Shown here: piece after piece, positions 1 through 7,716 of the stretch
How positions within the stretch are numbered: the stretch's first letter is position 1
How the letters are laid out: every line of letters starts with the position of its first letter
From: a bacterium
GTDB taxonomy: Bacteria > Planctomycetota > UBA11346
Direction: 5' to 3'
Length of the DNA stretch: 23,482 nt
Assembly: GCA_020049615.1 (NCBI GenBank)
Contig: JAIFKN010000212.1
Location: 1-23,482, forward strand
Made by a program: the position numbers and the translations under genes
The notes under the pieces: generated by a model
The model's database searches: none
The model's input: only the letters and a program-made list of their open reading frames with translations
Told to the model about the DNA's origin: nothing

Positions 1-66
1 GGGATGGCTGTCGGGTTTCCCCACACCCCTGGCATGGCCGTCCCAGCCTCTAGGCTGCCGCCCGCC

Positions 67-2946
67 ATGGCCGCCACCTTCCGCATCGATGTCTGCCCGC
101 TCATCCCCGCCGTCGACCAGCACCTGGTCCACGAGGCGGCCTTGCTGGGCCTGACCCACCTCAAGGCGCTCTACCGCAGCCGCTATTACGTGGTGCGCGG
201 GCAGGTTGACGCGGCCTCGGCCGAGAAGCTCGGCCGTCAACTGCTGGGCGATCCGGTGACCGAGCGCGTGCTGATGTCGCCGCCGCCGCACGCCGGCCGC
301 CACCTCATCGAAGTGCAGCGCAAGACCGGCGTCATGGATCCGGTCGAGGCCTCGATCATCAAGGGAGCCAAGGACCTGGGCATCCAGCTCGATCTCGTCC
401 GGGTCGGCACCCGGGTTGAGGTCGCAGGGGGCAGCGAGAGCGATCTGCAGACGTTGGCGTGGAAGGCACTGGCCAACCAGGCGATCGAGGAGGCGGTGAT
501 CGATCCGAGCGAGACCGTGCGCCTGCGCGATCCGGGCGGCGTCGACACCCACCAACGCACCGAGGTGCGCATCCGCGATCTCGATGACGCGGCGCTGATG
601 CAGCTGTCCAAGGACGGCACCCTGTCGCTGACCATCGAGGAGATGCGCGAGGTGCAGAAGCACTTCGTCGGCCTCAAGCGCGAGCCGACCGACGTCGAGC
701 TGGAATCGATCGCCCAGACCTGGTCCGAGCACTGCGTGCACAAGACGCTCAAGGGCATCGTCGCCTACACCGGTCCCACAGGCGAAGACGGCCCGGTGGC
801 GAGCCGCGTCATCGACAACCTGCTCAAGCAGACCATCGCCAAGGCGACCTTCGAACTGGCCAAGCCGTGGTGCTGGTCGGTGTTCAAGGACAACAGCGGC
901 GTGATCGAGTTCGAGGGCGACCTCGGCGTGTGCATGAAGGTCGAGACGCACAACCGCCCGTCGGCGATCGAGCCCTACGGCGGCGCCAACACCGGTCTCG
1001 GCGGCGTCATCCGCGACATCATCGGCACCGGCCTCGGCGCCAAGCCGATCTTCAACACCGACGTGTTCTGCTTCGGCGACCCCGAGGCCGAGGCCAAGAG
1101 CCTGCCGCCCGGCACCATCCACCCGCGCCGCCTGATGCAGGGCGTGATCAGCGGCGTGCGCGACTACGGCAACCGCATGGGCATCCCCACGGTCAACGGC
1201 GCGGTGCGCTTCGACAACCGCTACGTCGGCAACCCGCTGGTTTACTGCGGCACCGGCGGCCTGATCGAGCGGAAGTACGTCGAGAAGGCGTCCAACATCG
1301 GCGACGCGATCGTGGTGATCGGCGGCCGCACCGGCCGCGACGGCATCCACGGCGCGACGTTCAGTTCGGTCGAACTGTCCGACAAGTCGGAGAAGGTCAG
1401 CAGCGGCGCAGTGCAGATCGGCAACGCGATCGAGGAGAAGCGCTGCATGGACGTGGTGCTGCAGTGCCGCGACGCCGGCTGCTTCAGCGCCCTGACCGAC
1501 TGCGGCGCCGGCGGCCTGTCGAGCGCCTGCGGCGAGATGGCCTCCGAGCACGGCGCCGTCATCCACCTCGACCGCGCCCCGCTCAAGTACGCCGGCCTGT
1601 CCTACACCGAGATCTGGATCTCCGAGAGCCAGGAGCGCATGGTCGCCTCGGTGCCGAGGTCCAAGCTGAAGCAGTGCCTGGACATCTGCGCCGCCGAAGG
1701 CGTCGAGGCGGTCGAACTCGGCGAGGTCAGCGGCAGCAAGAACCTGGTGCTGAAGTGGCATGGCACGGTCGTCGCCGATCTGGACATGCATTTCCTGCAC
1801 GACGGCGTGCCGCGCTACCACCGCCCGGCGACCTTCGCGCCGCCGGCCGAGGTCACCGCCAGCTTCGCCAAGCCGACCGACCTCGGCATGGTGCTGTGCG
1901 ACCTGCTGGCGCGGCCGAACCTCGCCAGCAAGGAATGGATCATCCGCCAGTACGACCACGAGGTCCAGGCCGGCTCGATCGTGAAGCCGCTGGTCGGCGT
2001 GGGCCACGACGGCCCGTCCGACGCGGCGGTGGTCGCCCCGGTGCCGGGCCGCGATCGCGGCGTCGCCGTCGCGTGCGGCTTCAATCCGAACTACGCCGAC
2101 CACGACGCCTGGCGCGCCGCGGCCTCCGGCATCGAGGAGTCGCTCCGCAACCTGGTCTGCGTCGGCGCGCCGATCGACAAGGTCGCCATCCTCGACAACT
2201 TCTCCTGGAGCAAGTGCACCGATCCGGCGGTGTTCGGCGCCCTGGTCCGCGCCTGCGAGGCGTGCTACGACCTGTCCACGTACTACGGCGCCCCGTTCAT
2301 CAGCGGCAAGGACTCGCTGTCGAACGAGTTCACCTTCCACGGCCAGGTCATCCGCATTCCGCATACCCTGCTGATCACCGCCATCGCGGTGATGCCGGAC
2401 ATCAAGCGCGCGATCACCATGGATCTCAAGCGCGCCGGCGACCGCCTGGTCGTCGCCGGCCTGACCCGCGACGAGCTCGGCAACAGCGAACTGCTCGCCA
2501 TGCTCGGCGGCAGCGGCGGCCGGACCCCGCGCCTGGACAAGAAGCTGTCCAAGCCGGTGCTCGACGCCTGTGCCGCGGCCATCGCCGCCGGCTGCGTCAA
2601 CGCGGCGCACGACTGCAGCGAGGGCGGCCTGGGCGCCGCCGTCGCCGAGATGGCCTTCAGCGGCGGGCTCGGCGTGAAGCTCGACCTCGCCGCTGTGCCG
2701 CGCGAGGGGGTCGATGACGGCCTCGTCGCCCTGTTCAGCGAAAGCCAGAGCCGCATCGTGTTGTCCGTCCCGGCCGACCGCCTCGACGCGGCGCGCAAGC
2801 TGCTCGCCGGCGTCCCGCATGCCGTCGTTGGCGAGGTCACGGCTGAGCAGTCGGTTGTCATCTCTGGACTTGGCGTCCAGACCACCGTCGCCAACCACCG
2901 CCTCAAGTCCGCATGGCAGCGCCTGAGCCAGGGCATGGCGGTCTGA
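67..2946 (+). CDS. purL: Phosphoribosylformylglycinamidine synthase, PurS-like repeats fused to PurL
   Basis: Fourth step of purine synthesis: ATP- and glutamine-dependent conversion of FGAR to FGAM in the cytoplasm. Counting from the ATG at 67 (959 aa), residues about 4-66 and 78-150 look like two successive PurS-type alpha/beta units, the second ending with a pattern like free PurS (LANQAIEEAVID). The PurL core follows: WSEHC near 219, ETHNRPSAIEPYGGANTG near 293, CGAGGLSSACGEMA near 479, SGKDSLSNEF near 746 and HDCSEGGLG near 848. The protein stops there, so the glutaminase (PurQ) domain of the 1300-residue enzymes is absent and must be a separate gene. It is longer than small PurL (about 720-750 aa). 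An in-frame ATG at 4 would add 21 residues, and the frame is open to the window edge; I prefer 67 because the family-like sequence starts there. No clear ribosome site is visible. Family assignment is firm, the start is not. Confidence 0.95.
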   Translation: MAATFRIDVCPLIPAVDQHLVHEAALLGLTHLKALYRSRYYVVRGQVDAASAEKLGRQLLGDPVTERVLMSPPPHAGRHLIEVQRKTGVMDPVEASIIKGAKDLGIQLDLVRVGTRVEVAGGSESDLQTLAWKALANQAIEEAVIDPSETVRLRDPGGVDTHQRTEVRIRDLDDAALMQLSKDGTLSLTIEEMREVQKHFVGLKREPTDVELESIAQTWSEHCVHKTLKGIVAYTGPTGEDGPVASRVIDNLLKQTIAKATFELAKPWCWSVFKDNSGVIEFEGDLGVCMKVETHNRPSAIEPYGGANTGLGGVIRDIIGTGLGAKPIFNTDVFCFGDPEAEAKSLPPGTIHPRRLMQGVISGVRDYGNRMGIPTVNGAVRFDNRYVGNPLVYCGTGGLIERKYVEKASNIGDAIVVIGGRTGRDGIHGATFSSVELSDKSEKVSSGAVQIGNAIEEKRCMDVVLQCRDAGCFSALTDCGAGGLSSACGEMASEHGAVIHLDRAPLKYAGLSYTEIWISESQERMVASVPRSKLKQCLDICAAEGVEAVELGEVSGSKNLVLKWHGTVVADLDMHFLHDGVPRYHRPATFAPPAEVTASFAKPTDLGMVLCDLLARPNLASKEWIIRQYDHEVQAGSIVKPLVGVGHDGPSDAAVVAPVPGRDRGVAVACGFNPNYADHDAWRAAASGIEESLRNLVCVGAPIDKVAILDNFSWSKCTDPAVFGALVRACEACYDLSTYYGAPFISGKDSLSNEFTFHGQVIRIPHTLLITAIAVMPDIKRAITMDLKRAGDRLVVAGLTRDELGNSELLAMLGGSGGRTPRLDKKLSKPVLDACAAAIAAGCVNAAHDCSEGGLGAAVAEMAFSGGLGVKLDLAAVPREGVDDGLVALFSESQSRIVLSVPADRLDAARKLLAGVPHAVVGEVTAEQSVVISGLGVQTTVANHRLKSAWQRLSQGMAV

Positions 2947-2962
2947 GCCTGGCATTCGAGTC

Positions 2963-3112
2963 TTTGCCACAGAGGCACAAAGGGCCACGGAGGGCCACGG
3001 AGAAGGCGGTTTACGATTCGGCGCTCTGTGACCTGTAACTTTTACCGAATCGAGTCCCGCAGTCCTCGACTCTGTGGCCCTCTGTGGATCTCTGTGTCTC
3101 CGTGGCAACAAA
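2963..3112. repeat. Dispersed inverted-repeat element, copy 1
   Basis: Two arms of about 42 bases face each other. The left arm (2963-3004) is made of CCACAGAG/CCACGGAG units, and the right arm (3071-3112) is its imperfect reverse complement. Nested inside is a perfect 8-bp inverted repeat, CGATTCGG at 3014-3021 and CCGAATCG at 3045-3052. A second copy of nearly the same length lies at 18721-18867; the arms are alike but the centres are not. It fills most of the gap between purL and the antitoxin gene. I see no open reading frame in it. It could be a non-autonomous mobile element, a REP-like repeat, or a structured transcript end. Confidence 0.85.
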
Positions 3113-3121
3113 GCCGGCGGC

Positions 3122-3149
3122 TTGTATTTTGCTATCGTTTTGCTAGCAT
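3122..3149 (+). promoter_or_regulatory. Candidate promoter and operator of the toxin-antitoxin operon
   Basis: TTGTAT (3122-3127) and TAGCAT (3144-3149) form a sigma-70-like pair with a 16-base spacer. A start of transcription seven bases on would fall at the antitoxin ATG (3156), which has no ribosome site, so the message may be leaderless. Overlapping the promoter are two direct TTTTGCTA repeats (3127-3134 and 3138-3145) set 11 bases apart, one helical turn, and a TGCTAGCA palindrome (3141-3148). This arrangement suits autorepression by a ribbon-helix-helix antitoxin. The promoter call itself is inference. Confidence 0.5.
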
Positions 3150-3155
3150 CCGGGC

Positions 3156-3419
3156 ATGAGCGCGCTGGCCATCCGTGACATCGACGACCACGTGGTCGAG
3201 GTGCTGAAGCAGCGCGCCGGCAACCACCACCGCAGCCTGGCGGGCGAGATCCGCGCCATCCTCACCGATGTGGCCAACGGCGTTCCGGTCGAACTGGCAG
3301 GACTGACCACCGAGGAGGTGGCCCAACGCAACCGGCGGGTGGCCGAACTCAGCTTCAGCTACGCGCCCAGCACATCGACCGCCTCGCGCGACGAGATCTA
3401 CGGCGACGATGGCCGCTGA
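3156..3419 (+). CDS. Antitoxin, FitA/VapB-like ribbon-helix-helix protein
   Basis: An 87-aa protein whose first 45 residues (MSALAIRDIDDHVVEVLKQR, then a helix with HHRSLAGEIRAIL) match the FitA-like ribbon-helix-helix antitoxins: a short beta strand that would read DNA as a dimer, then two helices. The C-terminal part, rich in polar residues, would wrap the toxin. The gene overlaps the PIN toxin gene by 11 bases, the usual order and coupling for such pairs. Known members repress their own promoter together with the toxin, and repeats that could be the operator lie just upstream. No Shine-Dalgarno sequence is visible before the ATG. The family is clear; the exact subfamily (FitA versus VapB) is less so. 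Confidence 0.85.
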   Translation: MSALAIRDIDDHVVEVLKQRAGNHHRSLAGEIRAILTDVANGVPVELAGLTTEEVAQRNRRVAELSFSYAPSTSTASRDEIYGDDGR

Positions 3420-3840
3420 CCCCGTCCTTCTCGACACCTGCATCCTCGTCACCGCCTCCTCCCCAGTCCGACGCGGCCACGAGGCCACGTTGCGCTGGCT
3501 GACCGGTACCAGCGGACTGCGCATCCCGGCCCAGGCGATGCGCGAATACCTGGTGGTGGCGACCCGCCCGGAGGCGGTCAACGGGCTCGGCCGGACCATC
3601 GAGCAGGCGCGCGGCAACCTGGGCGTGTTCCTGTCGTGGGCGCCAGCCCTGCCCGAGGACCGCGCCGTGCTGCCGGCCTTCAACGCCCTGCTCGACCACC
3701 ATCGCATCGTCGGCAAGCGCCTGCACGACGCCTGGCTGGCCGCTACCGCCATCACCCACGGCATCCGCCTGCTCGCCACCTTCAACCCGGCGGACTTCAC
3801 GCCCTTCGCTGCCCAACTCCAGCTGATCGATCCGTCATGA
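3409..3840 (+). CDS. PIN-domain ribonuclease toxin, VapC/FitB-like
   Basis: A 143-aa single PIN domain, the usual length for VapC-type toxins, which cut RNA using bound Mg2+ or Mn2+. The acidic residues expected at the active site are visible: Asp9 in LLDTCILV, Glu46 in QAMREYLVV, Asp107 in RLHDAWLAA and Asp129 in TFNPADF. Nothing looks broken. The start overlaps the end of the antitoxin gene by 11 bases, and its TGA overlaps the ATG of the downstream membrane-protein gene (ATGA at 3837-3840), so all three genes are probably read from one transcript and coupled in translation. The cellular RNA target cannot be told from sequence. Confidence 0.88.
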   Translation: MAADPVLLDTCILVTASSPVRRGHEATLRWLTGTSGLRIPAQAMREYLVVATRPEAVNGLGRTIEQARGNLGVFLSWAPALPEDRAVLPAFNALLDHHRIVGKRLHDAWLAATAITHGIRLLATFNPADFTPFAAQLQLIDPS

Positions 3841-5345
3841 CTCCTGCAGACCTCCTCCAATGGGCCATCGGCCTCGTCCTCCTGGGCGTCAACTTCTTCT
3901 TCGTCTTCGCCGAGTTCGCCCTGGTGCGGGTGCGCGCCACCCGCATCCAGGAACTGGTCGAGGAGGGGGATGCCCGCGCCATCCTGGTCAAGCGCATCCA
4001 CGCCCGCATCGACGAGTACCTCTCGGTCGCCCAGGTCGGCATCACCGGCGCGACGCTGGGCATTGGCATCATCATCGAAAGCGGCATCGCCGAGCCGATC
4101 GAGCACGCCCTCGGCGGCGATACGCCGTTGCTGAAGTTCCTGTCGCACGCGCTCGGCTTCCTCATCGCCACCTTCGTGGTCATCCTGAGCAGCGAGTTGC
4201 TGCCGAAATCGCTCGCCATCCGCTATCCCGAACGTGCCTCGCTGTGGTGCGCCCGGCCGCTGATCGTCTTCTACTGGCTATTCTTCCCCTTCCTGTGGGT
4301 GCTGACCCGCGCCGCGCAGGGCATCATGGCGGTTTTCGGCATCAAGCGAGTGGCCGACGAGGACGCGCACAGCGAGGAGGAGTTGCGCATCATCCTCGAC
4401 CGTTCCCAGGAAGGCGGCGTCCTCTCCTTCCGCCGTCTGCTGTTCATCGAGAACGTCTTCGACCTCGGCGAACTCAAGGCCAAGGATGCGATGCGTCCGG
4501 CCAAGCAGGCCAAGGTGCTCGACAGCCGCAAGCCCTGGAGCGAGAATCGCGAGACCATCCGCAGCGCCCGCTTCTCTCGCTTCCCGCTGATGACCGATGA
4601 CAGCGGCAAGCCGAGCGGCTTCATCCATGTGAAGGATCTGCTGTTCGCCTGCGTCGACGGCAGCGAACCGGATCTGGCCAAGCTGGCGCGCAAGCCTCAC
4701 ATGGCGCTGGAGACGCAGCCGCTCGAGCAGTTGCTCGCCGAAATGCAGCGCAAGCGCAGCCAGATGGCGCTGCTCACCGATGCCAACGGCACCTGGAGCG
4801 GCCTGATCAGCTTCGAGGATATCATCGAGGAGATCGTCGGCACGGTCTCGGACGAATTCGAGACCGAGACGCCCCTGTTCCTCGCCGAGACCATCACCGC
4901 GGGGCGGATCATCCTCGGGCTGGAGGCGCCGAACATCGCCCAGGCGGTGCGCAACACCCTCGCCCGCGTGCCGGCCGCCGAGCTGCCGCAGCAGTCCGAA
5001 GGCCTCGCCCGGGCGGTGTGCGACCGCGAGCGCCTCGCCCCGACCTACCTCGGCCGCCACATCGCCATGCCCCACGCTCGTCTGCCCGGCCTGGAGAAGC
5101 CGGTGATGATCTTCGCCCGCTCGGAGACCGGCGTCCCGGTAGAGGGCAACGCCAAGGAGAAGGCGCACCTCTTCTTCATCCTGCTGACTCCGGCCGGACA
5201 GCCGCGCGTGCACCAGCGCATGCAGGCGCGCATCGCCGCCATTCTCGAGAACAGCGAGTACGTCGTCGAACGCCTGCGCGAGGCCGAGACCCCGGCCGAG
5301 ATCCTGGAGACCATCCGGACGGGCGAGTCGGCTGCGATCGACTGA
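3837..5345 (+). CDS. CNNM/CorC-like membrane protein with CBS pair and C-terminal PTS EIIA domain
   Basis: A 502-aa inner-membrane protein. Residues 1 to about 195 are a DUF21/CNNM transmembrane domain with three to four hydrophobic segments and the family's ELLPKSLA motif. A linker leads to two CBS units (about 217-275 and 283-340), which in relatives bind adenine nucleotides and gate Mg2+ transport. The usual CorC_HlyC C-terminal domain is missing. Residues about 346-495 instead resemble a fructose/nitrogen-type PTS EIIA domain, with the phosphorylatable histidine at His413 in IAMPHARLP. This suggests divalent-cation or related transport controlled by PTS phosphorylation, which is inference. 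No EI, HPr or EIIB gene is nearby. The ATG lies within the toxin stop codon (ATGA). Another ATG upstream in frame, at 3636, lies inside the toxin gene and gives a non-homologous arginine- and proline-rich leader, so I reject it. Confidence 0.9.
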   Translation: MTPADLLQWAIGLVLLGVNFFFVFAEFALVRVRATRIQELVEEGDARAILVKRIHARIDEYLSVAQVGITGATLGIGIIIESGIAEPIEHALGGDTPLLKFLSHALGFLIATFVVILSSELLPKSLAIRYPERASLWCARPLIVFYWLFFPFLWVLTRAAQGIMAVFGIKRVADEDAHSEEELRIILDRSQEGGVLSFRRLLFIENVFDLGELKAKDAMRPAKQAKVLDSRKPWSENRETIRSARFSRFPLMTDDSGKPSGFIHVKDLLFACVDGSEPDLAKLARKPHMALETQPLEQLLAEMQRKRSQMALLTDANGTWSGLISFEDIIEEIVGTVSDEFETETPLFLAETITAGRIILGLEAPNIAQAVRNTLARVPAAELPQQSEGLARAVCDRERLAPTYLGRHIAMPHARLPGLEKPVMIFARSETGVPVEGNAKEKAHLFFILLTPAGQPRVHQRMQARIAAILENSEYVVERLREAETPAEILETIRTGESAAID

Positions 5346-5390
5346 GCGCTTGCCGGTTCACTGGTCGGACTGGCGTGGTAGGATGCCGTC

Positions 5391-5744
5391 ATGCTGCGGT
5401 TGCTGCTCGGCGCCATCCTGATCGCTTCCGCCGGCTGCGAGGTCTCTGCAGCCGGTGCCGGCACGTCGGGCAACCTCTCCTGGGCATTCACCATCAACAA
5501 CACCTTGCCGCCGTCGGCCGTCATCCCCGGTGGAGGTGGGCTGGTGGTCATCATCACCTACAGCAATGGATCCAGCGCCACGGTCAGCGTTCCGCCAGGC
5601 GGATCCGTGACGGTTCCTGCAAACGGCACCGCCGCCATGGTGAGTGGCGGCGGCGCGCAGGCATCGGTCGGCCCTGGTGCGGCCTTGTGGTGGAGCGCCT
5701 CGGGCTGGTCCACCTCGCCGCCAGCACCGTCGGCTCGGGGTTAG
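5391..5744 (+). CDS. Small exported Gly/Ser/Val-rich protein of unknown function
   Basis: A 117-aa open frame starting with a short signal peptide (MLRLLLGAILIASAGCEVSA). The cysteine after ASAG gives only a poor lipobox, since position -3 is Ser, so I read it as secreted rather than surely lipidated. The rest is low in charge and rich in Gly, Ser, Thr and Val (for example SVPPGGSVTVPANGT), as in short beta-structured extracellular domains. I recognise no family. A weak purine-rich site (TAGGA) sits before the ATG, 45 bases after the CNNM-like gene. Its stop overlaps the stop of the convergent gene on the minus strand. It is short and in a GC-rich genome, so it could be spurious; the plausible signal peptide is the main support. 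Confidence 0.5.
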   Translation: MLRLLLGAILIASAGCEVSAAGAGTSGNLSWAFTINNTLPPSAVIPGGGGLVVIITYSNGSSATVSVPPGGSVTVPANGTAAMVSGGGAQASVGPGAALWWSASGWSTSPPAPSARG

Positions 5745-6883
5745 AGCGATGCGCGGATGCCTTTGAGCGAGCGCAGCACGTAGCTGGTCGTCAGCACCGG
5801 CAGGCCCTCGGCCCAGCGGTCCTGGTTGTTCGACCACTGTGCCGTGTCCCCCTCGATCCTGGCCCGCTTGCTGATGGCATCGAAGAGGTCGCGCCGCCAG
5901 TCGACTTTGCGGCCGTCCTTCAGTTCCATCTGGCCGGCCTTCAGCTTCTCGAAGGTCTTGGCGGTCACGCGGTAGTAGTAGAACAGGCCCTGCTGGTCGG
6001 CGGTGGGCTTCTTCTCGCTGTTCACCATGCCGGGGTTCTTGTCGAAGGTCCAGTTGGCCTTGACCCAGCCCAGCGCCGCGGCGACGCGCGGATCCTCCGG
6101 CTTGAGGTCGAGGACGATGTAGGATGAGATCAGGGCATAGGTCATGCCGCCGTAGGGCTCCAGCTTCGGCGGTTTCTCGCCGGGCTTGGGCGCCTCGCGG
6201 TTCCAGCTGCCGTCGGCCTTGCTCTCGTCCGGGCTGTACACGGCGCCGCCGGAGTCGCGCGCCCATGGCAGCTTGTTCACACTGCTGAGGTCCTGGCAGC
6301 GCTCGAGGAACTTGAGCGCCTCCTGCATGCGTGGGTCGCTCGACGGGACGCCGGAACCGCGCAGGGCGGCGATCGCCCAGCTGGTGTTCGACAGATCCTC
6401 CCAGCCCGGACCCTTGGAGCCGTAGCCCATGCCGCCCTTGCTCGGGTTCTTGGGATCCTGGTTCTGCAGGCCGAAGATATAGTTCTGGGCCGCGGCGATG
6501 GCGGCCGGCTCTCCGGTGCCGCTGGCGGTCCACAGCATCAGGGCGATCGAGGTGTTGTAGTTGCCCAGGCCCTCGGACGGGTCGTAGACGCCGCCATCGG
6601 GCTGACGGAAGCCGTTGACGAAGGCGATGGCCTTGCCCAGACGCGGATCGGTGGCCGGGATCGCCTTGGGTGCGCTCGCCAGCGCCTCGGCTGCCAGGCC
6701 GGTCACGCCGAGCAGGAACTTCTGTCCCTGCATGAACGTGCCGTTGGGCTGGGCCTGGGAGAGGATGTAGTTCTGGGCCTGGTCGATCAGGGCATCAACC
6801 TCGGCGGCCGTGGGCGGAACGGGGTCGGCAGCGGAGAGGGAGACGGTTGCGACGAGGGTCGCAACCAGGCTGGCACGCAGCAT
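5741..6883 (-). CDS. Exported prenyltransferase/squalene-cyclase-like repeat protein
   Basis: A 380-aa protein with a signal peptide (MLRASLVATLVATVSLSAA, likely cut just after) and several alpha-toroid repeats of the prenyltransferase/squalene oxidase type: repeated units of about 50 residues with patterns such as FRQPDGGVYD, LGNYNTSIALMLW, LSNTSWAIAAL and YGGMTYALISSYI. I see no DxDD cyclase motif, and a secreted location does not suit a terpene cyclase, so the fold is probably used for binding or another task. Related exported proteins are common in Planctomycetes. The start is well supported by AGGAG eight bases upstream on the minus strand. The stop shares bases with the stop of the small exported gene on the other strand (TTAG at 5741-5744). 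Confidence 0.85.
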   Translation of the reverse strand: MLRASLVATLVATVSLSAADPVPPTAAEVDALIDQAQNYILSQAQPNGTFMQGQKFLLGVTGLAAEALASAPKAIPATDPRLGKAIAFVNGFRQPDGGVYDPSEGLGNYNTSIALMLWTASGTGEPAAIAAAQNYIFGLQNQDPKNPSKGGMGYGSKGPGWEDLSNTSWAIAALRGSGVPSSDPRMQEALKFLERCQDLSSVNKLPWARDSGGAVYSPDESKADGSWNREAPKPGEKPPKLEPYGGMTYALISSYIVLDLKPEDPRVAAALGWVKANWTFDKNPGMVNSEKKPTADQQGLFYYYRVTAKTFEKLKAGQMELKDGRKVDWRRDLFDAISKRARIEGDTAQWSNNQDRWAEGLPVLTTSYVLRSLKGIRASL

Positions 6884-6985
6884 GGCGGAAGCTCCTGGGT
6901 TGTTGCCCAGGGTTAACGCATGGCGACCGGACCGCGATGGCCCAGGTCTGCTCAGCTGATGGGCACGTAGCCGACAGCCTGCTGC

Positions 6986-7612
6986 TCAGGCGATCAGGCT
7001 GATCAGACCACCAGTGGCCTCGGCTTGCTGTCCGTAGCCACGGGCTGCGCGATCGGGGGTCTTTTCGGCCTTTGTTTCAGGTTTACCCTGATCATCAGCG
7101 GGCTTCGTCTCGCTGCGCTGCTGTTCGGAAAGTTGGCGCTGCGCCTCGGCCATGGTCGCGCGCGCCGCTGCCGCCACCGCACGGTCCTGCGCCGAGGGAT
7201 TGGCTGGGGCCAATGCTGCGGCGATGACTTGGCGCATCTTCGCTATCGTCGCCTGCGGGTCTCGCTCGCTGCCGGTGTCGATCGAGACCTCGCCGCCAAC
7301 CGCATAGCGCCGGCCATCGGGGCCGGTCTGGTAGCTGAAGGACATGCTGCCCGATAGCGAGCCGCCCACCGCCTTGTGTGCGGCCTCGTGGGCGCGCACT
7401 TCACGGTCGCGGGCCTGCAGTTCACTGACCATCTGCTGCTGCTCGGCGGTCAGTTCGCGGCCTTTGCCGCCTCGTTTTGCCTCAGGAGGTGGTTTTTCTG
7501 CCTCGGTTCCATCTGGCGGGCTGCCGGGGCTGCGCTCGTCCTTGGCCGGACGAGGCCCATACCCATAGCCATCCGGCCGGGCTGTCGGCGTTGAGGCGAT
7601 GCCGCTGATCAC
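6986..7612 (-). CDS. SprA-related putative metalloprotease (CJM1_0395 family)
   Basis: 208 aa when started at the GTG at 7612. A Pro/Gly/charged leader (residues 1-50) precedes the conserved block: [20 protein letters not shown], then HEAAH at 75-79 (an HExxH zinc-binding pattern), then a [20 protein letters not shown] segment, then helices including [20 protein letters not shown]. This is the signature of the SprA-related family, predicted but not well proven to be metalloproteases. The tail is charged, rich in Gln, Lys and Glu. The frame runs on to an ATG at 7714, which would make it overlap the promoter region and almost the start codon of divergent mreB; I prefer the GTG because members often begin with a short Met-Ile-Ser-like start. 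The start is uncertain. Confidence 0.8.
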   Translation of the reverse strand: MISGIASTPTARPDGYGYGPRPAKDERSPGSPPDGTEAEKPPPEAKRGGKGRELTAEQQQMVSELQARDREVRAHEAAHKAVGGSLSGSMSFSYQTGPDGRRYAVGGEVSIDTGSERDPQATIAKMRQVIAAALAPANPSAQDRAVAAAARATMAEAQRQLSEQQRSETKPADDQGKPETKAEKTPDRAARGYGQQAEATGGLISLIA

Positions 7613-7716
7613 GCTGGAAGCATACCGCGGCGCCCTGCTCCGGTGAAGCAGCGATTGCCAGCATGTGGACAGGCAAGGGGTTGCGCCAACGCCGGGGGTG
7701 ATGATCCTGCGCATCG

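Noticed and set aside
867..2717. Long plus-strand open frame inside purL
   Set aside because: The product is a low-complexity Arg/Pro/Gly-rich chain, a typical off-frame shadow of a GC-rich gene, and the purL frame has all family motifs.
2963..3112. CRISPR-like array from the repeated CCACAGAG/CCACGGAG units
   Set aside because: The units are too short and irregular, spacers are absent and the arms are inverted, so this is not a CRISPR array.
3636..3836. Upstream extension of the CNNM-EIIA gene
   Set aside because: The added residues are an off-frame reading of the toxin gene; the ATGA overlap at 3837 is a better start.
5741..6883. True squalene or terpene cyclase
   Set aside because: There is no DxDD motif and a signal peptide is present, so only the fold, not the activity, is supported.
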